From: ZAX-1 sp046533095
Lineage (GTDB): Bacteria > Bacillota > Clostridia > Lachnospirales > Lachnospiraceae
NCBI GenBank assembly: GCA_046533095.1
Contig: JAJQRA010000018.1
Location: 1-64,000, forward strand
Direction: 5' to 3'
DNA length: 64,000 bases
This document shows, in pieces, positions 40,463 through 49,242 of the stretch (within the stretch, counting starts at the first letter, position 1; each line of letters starts with the position of its first letter). The notes under the pieces were generated by a model. The model saw only the letters and a program-made list of their open reading frames with translations. It did no database searches and was not told the origin of the DNA. The position numbers and the translations under genes were made by a program.

Positions 40463-41548
40463 TTGGAAGTGATCCATGCAAACTCATTAGCGGGCAAAGA
40501 CTTAAGGGATATGAAAGAATTTCTTCACACAATTGACCTATCATGGGATGACGCAATCGAACATACGGTGTACATTCGTAAAGAGGGGCATATGGTAGCG
40601 ACAGGCTCACGTGATAGAAATATTTTAAAGTGCATTGGCGTTTTAAAAGAGCGAAAAGGCGAAGGGCTAGCTTCGATTTTGGTTTCGGAATTGATAAAAG
40701 ATGCTGTTCAGGCAGGCTTTGTTCATTTGTTTCTATTTACAAAGCCTGACAATGTTCGGCTATTTAAGGAACTTGGCTTTTTTGAAATAGCCGGCACAAG
40801 TGTGGCTGTCTTACTGGAAAATCAAAGATATGGGATAAAGAATTTCGTGGAGCGCATAAAAAACAGTAGCGGTCAAGGCAATAATGTTAGGAAAGGCCGT
40901 ACTGGGAATGACCAGAATGGCTGTAGCAGTAATGACAACCGTGGTCGTATCGGCTGCATTGTTGCCAACTGTGATCCGTTCACTTTAGGGCACCTTTTTC
41001 TTGCGGAATATGCATCACAACAATGTGCGTATGTCTATTTTTTTGTGTTATCGGAGGATAGAGGCTTCCTCCCTGTGGATGAACGTATTCAGCTTGTGAA
41101 AAAAGGTGTCGCACATCTTGAAAATGTAGACGTAAATGTGACCGGAGATTACTTGATTTCCGCTGCAACATTTCCCGCTTATTTTCTCAAAGATTCGATC
41201 AAGGCGGAGGATGTGTATTACGATCTTGATTTGGAAATATTTTGTAGGTATTTTGCACCAATTTTGGAAATTTCAACGAGATTTGTTGGAACAGAGCCAT
41301 ATTCTGATTTGACGAAAAGATATAATAGTGGCATGAAAAAACTGCTCCCGGCTTGTGGCGTGGAAGTGGTGGAGTTGGAGCGTAGTACAATCAATAAGAT
41401 TCCCGTAAGTGCAGGCAGGGTTCGCGATCTATTAAAGCAAGGAAAATTGGAGGATGCAAAAGAATTGGTCCCGGATACAACCTTTGAATATCTAAAGAAT
41501 CGGGCACAGAAAAAGCAGATACCCCGAAGCGGAGGAGAGAATGGATAA
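40463..41548 (+). CDS. citC: citrate lyase ligase
   Basis: This 361-residue protein starts at TTG (40463), 9 bp after GAGGT. An N-terminal GNAT-like domain (KERKGEGLASILVSELI) precedes a nucleotidyltransferase domain with the HxGH-type motif NCDPFTLGH and a C-terminal SAGRVRDLL. It acetylates the prosthetic group of CitD at the expense of ATP and acetate. Between the domains, about residues 133-160, lies a Gly/Asn/Ser-rich linker (NSSGQGNNVRKG, then NDQNGCSSNDNRG) that is longer than usual. It lies after citF rather than at the head of the cluster. Confidence 0.92.
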   Translation: MEVIHANSLAGKDLRDMKEFLHTIDLSWDDAIEHTVYIRKEGHMVATGSRDRNILKCIGVLKERKGEGLASILVSELIKDAVQAGFVHLFLFTKPDNVRLFKELGFFEIAGTSVAVLLENQRYGIKNFVERIKNSSGQGNNVRKGRTGNDQNGCSSNDNRGRIGCIVANCDPFTLGHLFLAEYASQQCAYVYFFVLSEDRGFLPVDERIQLVKKGVAHLENVDVNVTGDYLISAATFPAYFLKDSIKAEDVYYDLDLEIFCRYFAPILEISTRFVGTEPYSDLTKRYNSGMKKLLPACGVEVVELERSTINKIPVSAGRVRDLLKQGKLEDAKELVPDTTFEYLKNRAQKKQIPRSGGENG

Positions 41549-43052
41549 GCAAGGGCAAAATTCCTTCCATCATGCTGTAACCGTGGAACAGATGGCAACA
41601 TCACGTGAGGATCGGGCGAAACACCAAGCTGATCTGCTAAAGCAATATGCGGGTACACTTGTATGCTTTACGATGAATATGCCCGGTGAGATAAAGTCGT
41701 TTCCTTTGCTCAATAGAGCGTTTGAAGAAGGATGCGTCTGCTTAGAAAAGCAGATAGAAAAATCCAATATTCGTACTGCGTATAAAGAAATAGACAATAA
41801 AATTACAGGCGATGAATGCTATTACATTTTTGATGCGGATGCCAATGCTATAAAGCAGATAGCAATGGAAATTGAAGATGGACATGCATTAGGGCGGCTG
41901 TTTGATTTTGATGTGCTATTTTTTCATAAAATAGAAAAGCGCCTATTGCCTTTAAATGGCATTGTGTATGGTCGAAAAGAGCGTACTTGCTTGATTTGTG
42001 GGGAGCCGGTATGGACCTGTGCAAGAAGCCGCCGTCATTTAGCCAAGGAGCTTAAAGATGCTGTGATCTTAATGTTGACCCAATACTTTTTTGAGTTGTA
42101 TGCCGAAAAACTCTCTGTTTGTGCAGCCAGAGCCATGCTCTATGAGGTATGTACCACACCAAAGCCCGGATTGGTTGATCAAAATAACAGTGGTGCCCAT
42201 AAAGACATGGATCTATTCACTTTTATAGATAGCACATGTGCACTTTCGTCTTATTTTAAAGAAATAGCAAAGTTTGCCATGTGTTATCAAGGTGAGCCGG
42301 CAAATATACGAAAACAGATTAGATTTAGGGGCAAGCAAGCCGAAGATACGATGTATTCCTATACAAATGGTGTAAATACGCACAAAGGACTGATTTTTAC
42401 AATGGGGAGTGTATGTGTGGCGGCAGGATATATGTTCGCAAACAAGCTTGAAATTTCCCCCGAGTCGTTGCTGCTCTTCTGCAAAGAAATATGTGCTGAT
42501 ACGATGGATGAACTAGATGCAGCTGACAATGCTATACATGCCTATGACCCTGAAGCTACTGAAGTTGTCGAACATGCAAAAGCTACTAAGCAGACCGAAT
42601 ATGCCAAAGCTGTCAAGCAGACCGAATATGCCAAAGCTGTCAAACATACGAAAACTACCGCATGTTCCCATGGCCTTAAAGCATATAGGAATCATCAGAT
42701 ACAGGGTGTACGGGGGGAAGCGGCAAAAGGATTCCCGAATGTTATCCTCCATGGATATCCAATCCTTTGTCAGTTGCTTAAGCAAGGCGTCAATAAGAGC
42801 GATGCAGGTGTAATCACATTGCTTCATTTGATTGCAAATGTTGAAGATACAAATATCGTTCATCGTGGAGGCTATCAGGCATTGCGAGAGATTCAATGCG
42901 AAATAAAAGATAGGATAGGGCATGATTCCATGGACTCCCTTTTACATTTTGCACAAGAACTTGATCAACGATTTACGTTGCAAGGAATCAGCCCGGGAGG
43001 CGCGGCGGATATGCTGGCGTTGACATGGTTCCTTTTCTTGTTATTTGATTGA
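41541..43052 (+). CDS. citXG: fused CitX-CitG: prosthetic-group transferase and synthase for citrate lyase
   Basis: This 503-residue protein overlaps citC by 8 bp. The N-terminal 170 residues are CitX (GRLFDFDVLF, CLICGEPVWTCARSRRH), which attaches the prosthetic group to CitD. The rest is CitG (TTPKPGLVDQNNSGAHKDMD, NTHKGLIFTMG, GVRGEAAKGFP, GGAADMLALTWFL), which makes triphosphoribosyl-dephospho-CoA. CitX-CitG fusions are known. An in-frame tandem repeat, QTEYAKAVK twice with flanking degenerate copies, is inserted near residues 340-370, where other CitG proteins have a short loop. Confidence 0.93.
   Translation: MDKQGQNSFHHAVTVEQMATSREDRAKHQADLLKQYAGTLVCFTMNMPGEIKSFPLLNRAFEEGCVCLEKQIEKSNIRTAYKEIDNKITGDECYYIFDADANAIKQIAMEIEDGHALGRLFDFDVLFFHKIEKRLLPLNGIVYGRKERTCLICGEPVWTCARSRRHLAKELKDAVILMLTQYFFELYAEKLSVCAARAMLYEVCTTPKPGLVDQNNSGAHKDMDLFTFIDSTCALSSYFKEIAKFAMCYQGEPANIRKQIRFRGKQAEDTMYSYTNGVNTHKGLIFTMGSVCVAAGYMFANKLEISPESLLLFCKEICADTMDELDAADNAIHAYDPEATEVVEHAKATKQTEYAKAVKQTEYAKAVKHTKTTACSHGLKAYRNHQIQGVRGEAAKGFPNVILHGYPILCQLLKQGVNKSDAGVITLLHLIANVEDTNIVHRGGYQALREIQCEIKDRIGHDSMDSLLHFAQELDQRFTLQGISPGGAADMLALTWFLFLLFD
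42567..42656 (+). repeat. 27-bp tandem repeat within the CitG coding part
   Basis: Two identical 27-bp units (42588-42614 and 42615-42641, beginning AAGCAGACCGAATATG) are flanked by degenerate units. The frame is kept. The encoded repeat is rich in Lys, Ala and Thr. Confidence 0.9.
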
Positions 43053-43506
43053 GGATACAGAAGGCACAGTAGAAAATAAAAGGCGATGGTTCAAAAATTT
43101 TTTTAAGAAAGAAAAAGAAAGCTTCTGGACGTTTCTCGGCGAAAATATTCTTAGCGGCAATATAGCGGTATTGAGCAAAGTTTACGGCGAGGTATCTAAA
43201 GGCACAGATGAACTTGCAAAATGGATAGTTGGGTTAGGGCTAACCATCATTGATTATAGAAGCCCTGCGATTATCAGCAAGTATCAAGATGTACTTGCCC
43301 ACATTCAAACAAGTACAACCATTTACAATGACAAGGCTTTCGCTGAATGGGCCGACGGTAATCGAGCAGATGGGTGGCTTGTTGCTACGGCTATCGTATT
43401 TGGCTATGAACTTGTTACGTTTGAGAGACCGAATCGTTCGCTTGGGACAAGCGTTGCTGAACATCTAAAGATATCGCAAGAAAACATAGTTTGCATATTG
43501 ACTTAG
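43045..43506 (+). pseudogene. DUF4411 (PIN-domain) toxin-like remnant
   Basis: From about residue 25 the frame resembles DUF4411 PIN-like proteins: FWTFLGENILSGN, VYGEVSKGTDELAKWI, and the acidic-site segment ADGWLVATAIVFGYELVTFE. The N-terminal strand that should carry the first catalytic aspartate (DxN) is replaced by a charged stretch, and the only start available is a TTG inside citG. A partner antitoxin is not seen. I read it as a 5'-truncated, probably inactive gene. Confidence 0.6.
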
Positions 43507-43544
43507 TATGAATAAGGTGCTAAAATATAGTATAGTTGTAGAAT

Positions 43545-43577
43545 GAATGTTCCACTATATGCAGTTATGGAACATTC
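43545..43577 (+). promoter_or_regulatory. 10-bp inverted repeat upstream of nitroreductase
   Basis: GAATGTTCCA (43545-43554) and TGGAACATTC (43568-43577) are exact inverse complements 13 bp apart. It could be an operator or an mRNA hairpin; no T-run follows. Confidence 0.5.
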
Positions 43578-43635
43578 GCTGTTCCTTAACAGAAAACAAG
43601 GGCACTGATTGTAATTGCAGGAAAAGAGGTAAATT

Positions 43636-44160
43636 ATGAGTAATCAAGTTTTAGAAACAATTTCTGAGCGCCGTAGTATCCGTGGATACAAACCAGAGCA
43701 AATTACCAAAGAGCAATTGGACGCTTTGCTAAAAGCGGCGGTGGAATCGCCAAGTGCAAGCAATTTGCAGCCTTGGCATTTCTCGGTAGTGCAAAATAGC
43801 TCCATCCTGAAAGAAATAAATGATGAGGTGAAAGGGATCCTTCCGCTTGATATCGATGACATTTTTTATGGTGCACCAACCGCTATTTTTATCAGCAGTG
43901 TTGCAAGCGAGCGTTGGGCAAGGCTAGATTCTGGGATTGCAGTTCAAACAATCGCACTTGCAGCCCATTCGCTTGGACTAGGAAGCGTTATCCTTGGCCT
44001 TCCGGATCATGCCTTTAGTGGACCACGAGAAGAATATTTAAATAATCTGCTTAAATTTCCACAAGGGCACAGTTTTGCTGTGGCGATTGCAGTTGGTATT
44101 CCAACGACCACAAAAGAGGCACATCCGCTAGAACCGGATAGGATCGTTTACATCAAATAG
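43636..44160 (+). CDS. nitroreductase family protein
   Basis: This 174-residue FMN-dependent oxidoreductase has the N-terminal ERRSIRGYKPEQI phosphate-binding segment, SPSASNLQPWHFSVV for FMN contacts, and a C-terminal AVAIGVPTTTKEAHP-like region. Such enzymes reduce nitro compounds, quinones or other acceptors. The real substrate cannot be inferred. GAAAAGAGGTAA precedes the ATG and a strong terminator follows. Confidence 0.92.
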   Translation: MSNQVLETISERRSIRGYKPEQITKEQLDALLKAAVESPSASNLQPWHFSVVQNSSILKEINDEVKGILPLDIDDIFYGAPTAIFISSVASERWARLDSGIAVQTIALAAHSLGLGSVILGLPDHAFSGPREEYLNNLLKFPQGHSFAVAIAVGIPTTTKEAHPLEPDRIVYIK

Positions 44161-44206
44161 GAACGAATGGGCATAGTCCACTTCCTTTTGTGAAAAGAAA
44201 GATAAG

Positions 44207-44238
44207 AAAAGAGCTTCCGCAGTTGGAAGCTCTTTTTT
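44207..44238 (+). terminator. intrinsic terminator after nitroreductase
   Basis: AAAAGAGCTTCC pairs with GGAAGCTCTTTT around GCAGTT, with a six-T tail. Confidence 0.9.
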
Positions 44239-44269
44239 AAATGGCAAACTTGCAGGAAACAATGTTTCA

Positions 44270-44361
44270 TCCCTACATATCTGCGCTACTTGCCATCATC
44301 CGCTAGGGTGGCTACACATCTGTAGCTACTTACTTTTCATCCGCTAGGATGGCGACACCTG
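44270..44361. repeat. about 40-bp duplication of the pentapeptide gene 3' end
   Basis: 44325-44361, the last codons and stop of the minus-strand gene, resembles 44285-44322 just outside it: GCTACTT, then CATCCGCTAGG and TGGC. The period is 40 bp with about 80 percent identity. Confidence 0.75.
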
Positions 44362-45247
44362 CCAAATCAGCCTTGCAGGCTTTCATAAAGCTGTAAGTCA
44401 ATCGGTCCGCCAGGCAATTAACAAATGTAACGCGCTTTAGCTTTGCATTTTTAAAAAAGCAGTTGTGAAAAGTGGTGCCGTCAAATATGACCTTTGTAAA
44501 ATCGCAGTTTACAAAAGAGCATTCTGTTAGCTCTCCATGAAACGTAATGTTAGAAAGCGATCCAAGTTCAAAGTTTGCTCGATTAAGAATTGCACCGGTT
44601 AGATCGGCGTTCTTTAACGTACCCCATTTAGAATGTATGTCTGTAAGGTCTGCTCCAGAAAAATTGCAGTCGTTGACATTGCTTCTTGAAAATTTGCTTC
44701 CACTAAGATTACAGCCTATGAAGGTGTTGTGGATCAAATTAGAACCAATAAATTGACAGTGGCTAAGGTCAGAGCGTGAAAAATCACTTCCGCTTATGTT
44801 GTTGCCTTTTAAAACCAGTTGGGACATTTCGGATTCGATGAACTGGCATTTTAAAATATTTGAGCCGTTAAACCGCTCCGCCAGTCCATGAAGTCCGGAA
44901 AAGTCTGCATCCATCCAATTTCCACCAGACATGTCCCAGCCACTTTTTTTTGAATTTTGTTTCTTATCATCGAGCGGTTCATCAAACGCTTCATCAAACG
45001 TTGCAGGAGGCAATGGCCACTCTGTTTTAGAAATATCGGTGTTTTCTTCGATGAAGTAGTTTAGGTCAGTACCAAGGATTTTTGCAACATGGTAAAATGT
45101 AATGATATCCGGCATGGATTCACCGCGCTCCCATTTGCCCACTGCCTGTGCACTTACGGATAGTTGCTCAGCAAGCTGTGCCTGCGAGAGATTTTTAAGT
45201 TTTCTTGCTACGGTGATTTTTTTGCCGATTTCGTCTGTTGTAATCAT
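44330..45247 (-). CDS. HTH (XRE) protein with pentapeptide repeats
   Basis: In this 305-residue protein, residues 1-65 are a Cro/C1-type helix-turn-helix (LSQAQLAEQLSVSAQAVGKWE). After a charged linker, residues about 110-290 are pentapeptide repeats: GSDFSRSDLSHCQFIGSNL, GADLTD, LTGAILNRANF. The pentapeptide part folds as a right-handed beta-helix that can mimic DNA in gyrase inhibitors; in this kind of fusion the role is unknown. The start at 45247 follows GGCGAGGTGG; an ATG 45 bp upstream lacks a site. Confidence 0.88.
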   Translation of the reverse strand: MITTDEIGKKITVARKLKNLSQAQLAEQLSVSAQAVGKWERGESMPDIITFYHVAKILGTDLNYFIEENTDISKTEWPLPPATFDEAFDEPLDDKKQNSKKSGWDMSGGNWMDADFSGLHGLAERFNGSNILKCQFIESEMSQLVLKGNNISGSDFSRSDLSHCQFIGSNLIHNTFIGCNLSGSKFSRSNVNDCNFSGADLTDIHSKWGTLKNADLTGAILNRANFELGSLSNITFHGELTECSFVNCDFTKVIFDGTTFHNCFFKNAKLKRVTFVNCLADRLTYSFMKACKADLAGVAILADEK

Positions 45248-45321
45248 AATTGCCACCTCGCCTTTCAAATTTGATAGTGCTATTGTACTCATTTTCTAGG
45301 CAATGTTCAATATAGATTTAG

Positions 45322-45364
45322 CAACTGAAAGTTGTATTTCCATACAAACTGTTGTTTTTTGGCT
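45322..45364 (+). repeat. dispersed 43-bp repeat, copy 1
   Basis: CAACTGAAAGTTG, TTGTATTTCCATACAA and GTTGTTTTTTG follow each other. A similar series occurs at 54646-54687 in the same orientation with roughly 80 percent identity. The small internal inverted repeats are conserved. Confidence 0.6.
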
Positions 45365-45399
45365 TTTGGTAGCTTTCTTTTTTGCATTTAATAAAAAGC

Positions 45400-45429
45400 T
45401 TGACATATAAGATATATAAGATATATAAT
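45400..45429 (+). promoter_or_regulatory. promoter of the peptidase/Dpp transporter cluster
   Basis: TTGACA (45400-45405), 18 bp of repeated ATATAAG, TATAAT (45424-45429). The leader of about 110 bp is AT-rich with no recognised element. Confidence 0.7.
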
Positions 45430-45547
45430 ACACATATAACATATTAAAAATATATGTATTATATGATATAAAAAATATAATAAGAATAGAATAATAGTAT
45501 GCTAAAAAAATTTAGTTAACATACGATTCGTTCAGAGGTCTTTCGGT

Positions 45548-46279
45548 ATGAAACCTAAAATTGGAGTTGTTACAGATTTTCGGCATGAATATAAACAGGG
45601 GCGCGATTTTAATTTTATATATGCGGGGCGTGAATATGTAAGCTCAGTGGAGCGAGTGGGTGGAATTCCACTTTTGTTGCCTTTGGTTGCAAATAAAGAA
45701 TTGTTGCAGGATTATATTGATTTGTGCGATGGCTTTTTGCTTACAGGTGGGCAAGATGTATCCCCGCTGTGCTATGATGCGGAGCCGGCACCGCTTCTTG
45801 GAGGTACGAATTTGGAGCTGGATGAATTCCAGCGACTCCTTTTACACAAAGTGGTAGACACCCGGAAACCTTTTTTGGCTATATGCCGTGGGATTCAACT
45901 GTTGAATGTAATTCGTGGTGGCACGCTGTATCAGGATACCTCGTATGCAAAGGGCGATACCTACAAGCATAGGCAGGAAACGGCGTCTGGGGATGTGAGC
46001 CACAAGGTATTGATAGAAGAAAACTCTATCTTGCGTGGCTTGTTTGATGCGGAAATTTACACAAACAGCTACCACCACCAAAGTGTAAAAGACGTAGGTG
46101 AAGGACTGCGGGTTACGGCGAAAGCCGCAGACGGAATCATAGAGGCAGTGGAGCTTCTTGGATATCCTTTCGGACTGGGTATCCAATGGCATCCGGAATT
46201 GATGTTTGCAAAAAATGAGACCATGCGCCCATTGTTTGCCGCCTTGGTACAGCATGCATGTGAGGGTGGCTGTACATAG
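45548..46279 (+). CDS. class I glutamine-amidotransferase-like peptidase (C26, PuuD-like)
   Basis: The 243 residues have the nucleophile elbow AICRGIQLLNV (Cys113), IRGGTLYQD, and the catalytic pair in GIQWHPE. LTGGQDVSPLCY is the family oxyanion segment. Members hydrolyse gamma-glutamyl amides such as gamma-glutamyl-GABA. Together with a peptide importer directly downstream and a C39-like protein at the end of the cluster, it probably cleaves imported gamma-glutamyl compounds. TCTTTCGGT is a poor ribosome site, but GAGGT lies about 10 bp upstream. Confidence 0.88.
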   Translation: MKPKIGVVTDFRHEYKQGRDFNFIYAGREYVSSVERVGGIPLLLPLVANKELLQDYIDLCDGFLLTGGQDVSPLCYDAEPAPLLGGTNLELDEFQRLLLHKVVDTRKPFLAICRGIQLLNVIRGGTLYQDTSYAKGDTYKHRQETASGDVSHKVLIEENSILRGLFDAEIYTNSYHHQSVKDVGEGLRVTAKAADGIIEAVELLGYPFGLGIQWHPELMFAKNETMRPLFAALVQHACEGGCT

Positions 46280-46353
46280 CGTCTAGGCATTTAATGTGTC
46301 TGCAGGAAACGCCAGAACACTGAAAATATAGATGATATGTAGCAAAGATACTT

Positions 46354-46382
46354 TTACCGGAATTGATTTGCGCTTCCGGTAA
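46354..46382 (+). promoter_or_regulatory. hairpin before the peptide-binding protein gene
   Basis: TTACCGGAA (46354-46362) pairs exactly with TTCCGGTAA (46374-46382). No T-run follows, so it may shape mRNA processing or stability rather than end transcription. Confidence 0.45.
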
Positions 46383-46409
46383 GTCAGATGAAAGCAAGGA
46401 GGATTGGTT

Positions 46410-48125
46410 ATGAAGTATTTAAAACGTTTATTTTCTTTATCACTCGTGGCAACGATGTTGCTTTTTGCGGCTTGCGGGTCCACACCGCCCACTACCACGA
46501 ATGCGACGGTACCAGAAGCAGTCAAAGACGCAAAACCCGAGGAAGAGTCGGCTGATAGTGCAGATGCGGAATATGGCGAAGTAGTCGTAAACCAGGCTAC
46601 GACGGAAATCCCAGCAGGCGAATCCATCTCACAGGAGCAGGATATTGTTGCCGCTATGCATTCTGATTTATCCACATTGGATCCGATGGATACGCCGGAT
46701 ACGCTTTCCGGAGGCATCCAACGCCTGATTCTGGATGGGCTTTATGGGTTTGATGACGACATGAACCTTGTCCCGATGCTGGCTACAGGCTATGAAGTAA
46801 ATGATAGTGCTACCGAGTATGTACTCACGTTGCGTCAGGGCATTTCCTTTACAGATGGAACGCCTTGGAATGCAGACGCAGCGATTGCAAACATTGCAAA
46901 ATGGGCAGATGAATCACTGCAATTGCGGCGTACGTCTTTCCTTAGCGATGTTCTTGGCTCATGGGAAGCACTTGATGAATATACGGTAAAAATAACCCTT
47001 AAAAAACCATTCGGGGCATTTGCGAGTTCTTTGGCACATCCCGCTACCATTATTATGAGCCCCAAGCAGATAGAAGCGGGTGTAGAAGTGGCTGGATCAA
47101 ACCCGGTTGGAACCGGGCAGTATACATTTGTGGAATGGATTCCAGGGGATCATCTTACCATTGCACTGAACAAAGATTGGTGGGGCTATAAGCCGGAATT
47201 TTTTGAAGACGGCAAACCATTTGTGGAAGCGGATGCTGGATTTAAGAGTATCACCTTTAAACCAGTTAGTGAAAGTACGACCCGTACAGCAATGATTCAG
47301 TCTGGGGAAGCACAGATTATATGGAATGTACCCGGTGCAAACGTGGTGGCATTGCAAGAAGATCCTACGATATCCGTAGGTATTCGAAAAAGTCTGGAAG
47401 CATATTATTGGTTTTTGAATAATACCAAGGCTCCCCTTGATGATAAACGTGTCCGTCAGGCCATCAATTATGCCATAGATAAGGATGCATACAAGCAAGT
47501 GGTTGGAAATGGCATTGGGGAACTTCCTACCTCTGTTGTGGGGCCGGTACAGTTTGCAAAGACAGAGCCAATTTATCAATATGATCCGGAAAAATCAAAA
47601 GCGTTGCTTGCCGAAGCAGGTTTGGCGGATGGTTTCTCCTTCTCGATACTAACAAGCACGTCAGATTTAAAAATTGCTGAATTTTTTAAACAGCAGTTGG
47701 AAGTGGTAGGAATTGACCTTGAACTGGATATTCAAGATGGAGGGGCTATTGATGATATTATTTGGGGCGGAGATGGACAGAACTTGCTTGAATCTGTTTC
47801 TTCTAGTTGGTCCGCTTCGACTGCTGATGCAGATTGGGCTCTGCGCCCGGTATTTGCATCTGAACTAGCACCGCCGGAAGGGTTTAACCTCTCATTCTAC
47901 AATAACCCTGAATTTGACCAGCTGCTGCAAGATGCACTTGATACGGCGGATCCGGATACGCGTAGGGAAATCTATGCAAAGGCACAGGATATATTATGGG
48001 AAGATTCTCCCGTTGTCGTGACTTCCCTTGGCAACTCAACATGGGCGACTTCCGGCAAAATCATCAATGTACTGCTTTACCCGGATGATGCTATTAATTT
48101 CCGGGCGGCACGAATGAGCAAATAG
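46410..48125 (+). CDS. peptide ABC transporter substrate-binding lipoprotein (SBP_bac_5)
   Basis: This 571-residue protein has a lipobox FAAC (Cys22) and an acidic linker. MHSDLSTLDPMDTPDTL and the DGLYGFDDDMNLVPMLA and YVLTLRQGISFTDGTPWNA segments define the DppA/OppA fold. It binds di- or oligopeptides outside the cell and feeds the permeases that follow. The start at 46410 follows AAGGAGGAT. Confidence 0.93.
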   Translation: MKYLKRLFSLSLVATMLLFAACGSTPPTTTNATVPEAVKDAKPEEESADSADAEYGEVVVNQATTEIPAGESISQEQDIVAAMHSDLSTLDPMDTPDTLSGGIQRLILDGLYGFDDDMNLVPMLATGYEVNDSATEYVLTLRQGISFTDGTPWNADAAIANIAKWADESLQLRRTSFLSDVLGSWEALDEYTVKITLKKPFGAFASSLAHPATIIMSPKQIEAGVEVAGSNPVGTGQYTFVEWIPGDHLTIALNKDWWGYKPEFFEDGKPFVEADAGFKSITFKPVSESTTRTAMIQSGEAQIIWNVPGANVVALQEDPTISVGIRKSLEAYYWFLNNTKAPLDDKRVRQAINYAIDKDAYKQVVGNGIGELPTSVVGPVQFAKTEPIYQYDPEKSKALLAEAGLADGFSFSILTSTSDLKIAEFFKQQLEVVGIDLELDIQDGGAIDDIIWGGDGQNLLESVSSSWSASTADADWALRPVFASELAPPEGFNLSFYNNPEFDQLLQDALDTADPDTRREIYAKAQDILWEDSPVVVTSLGNSTWATSGKIINVLLYPDDAINFRAARMSK

Positions 48126-48269
48126 AGTTAGGTTCCTGCGTTTGCGGCGATTGGTTGCATACATCTGTTTTCGTAGGATTGGTTTTGAAGGCATCCTGGT
48201 GCGGTCTGCTGCACTGGGTGCCTTTAACCTATGGGCTCTATTTACGGAAGCGGATATGTGAGGTGTAAC

Positions 48270-49190
48270 ATGGTTTTTTATATTGGGAAGCGGATATTGG
48301 GTATGGTTCCGACCCTTATCATTGTTGTTGTGTTAGTATTCTTTTTTATGCGGCTCATCCCAGGGGATCCGGCACGCATGTTGGCTGGAAAACAGGCCAC
48401 TTTAGAAGATGTGAATAATATGCGGGCGACGCTCGGCCTTGATAAATCGGTGCCTGTCCAGTTTAGGGAATATATCCTTCAAATATTGCATGGGGATTTG
48501 GGCATGTCGCTTCGTACGAAGAGGCCAGTTTCTTATGAGATCAGCCTACGCTATGGCAATACCTTGATCCTTGCGGTTACAAGTCTTGTCTGGAGCACTA
48601 TCGTAGGTATTTTGATTGGTATCTGGTCTGCCCGCCATCAAAACAAGTGGCAGGACTATGTGGGTATGACGGTCAGCGTTTCCGGCATTTCCTTGCCTAC
48701 TTTTTGGGTGGGTTTTATTCTAATCTCGATTTTTGCCGTCAAACTTAGAATTCTCCCGTCAACAGGTGCCGGCTCGCTAAAAAGCCTCGTCCTGCCCTCT
48801 TTTACAATGGGGCTCGGCATAGCGGCTGTTGTAGGGCGTTTCACGAGGTCTTCCCTTTTAGAGACTTTACAGGAAGACTATATCCGTACCGCTCGCGCAA
48901 AGGGTTCGACGGAAGGGCGTGTGCTTTTTCGGCATGCCTTGCGAAATTCAATGATTTCCGTGATTACGATTATCGGCATGGAGTTCGGCTCTATGATGGG
49001 CGGGGCAGTTATAACGGAAACCGTGTTTGCATACCCTGGCATTGGCGCTTTGATGGTACAAGCTGTCACGGATAGGGATTATCCGATGGTACAGTCCCTT
49101 GTGTTGATCTTTTCGCTTGTCTTTATGCTTGTAAACCTGCTTATAGATGTGCTGTATTCGATTTTAAATCCGTCTATCCGCCTTGAGTGA
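48270..49190 (+). CDS. peptide ABC transporter permease (DppB-like)
   Basis: The 306 residues start at 48270 behind GTGAGGTG. The N-terminus is MVFYIGKRILGMVPTLI with FFFMRLIPGDPA, as in DppB. The coupling loop is IRTARAKGSTEGRVLFRHALRN. About six membrane segments are visible. It pairs with the next permease. Confidence 0.94.
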   Translation: MVFYIGKRILGMVPTLIIVVVLVFFFMRLIPGDPARMLAGKQATLEDVNNMRATLGLDKSVPVQFREYILQILHGDLGMSLRTKRPVSYEISLRYGNTLILAVTSLVWSTIVGILIGIWSARHQNKWQDYVGMTVSVSGISLPTFWVGFILISIFAVKLRILPSTGAGSLKSLVLPSFTMGLGIAAVVGRFTRSSLLETLQEDYIRTARAKGSTEGRVLFRHALRNSMISVITIIGMEFGSMMGGAVITETVFAYPGIGALMVQAVTDRDYPMVQSLVLIFSLVFMLVNLLIDVLYSILNPSIRLE

Positions 49191-49242
49191 AAGTCGAGTG
49201 AATCAGAGTTTACGATAAATATATGTTATGATGGAGGCTTAT

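Noticed and set aside
43045..43506. An active PIN-domain toxin-antitoxin module
   Set aside because: The first catalytic aspartate region is missing, the start is a poor TTG inside citG, and no antitoxin gene is adjacent.
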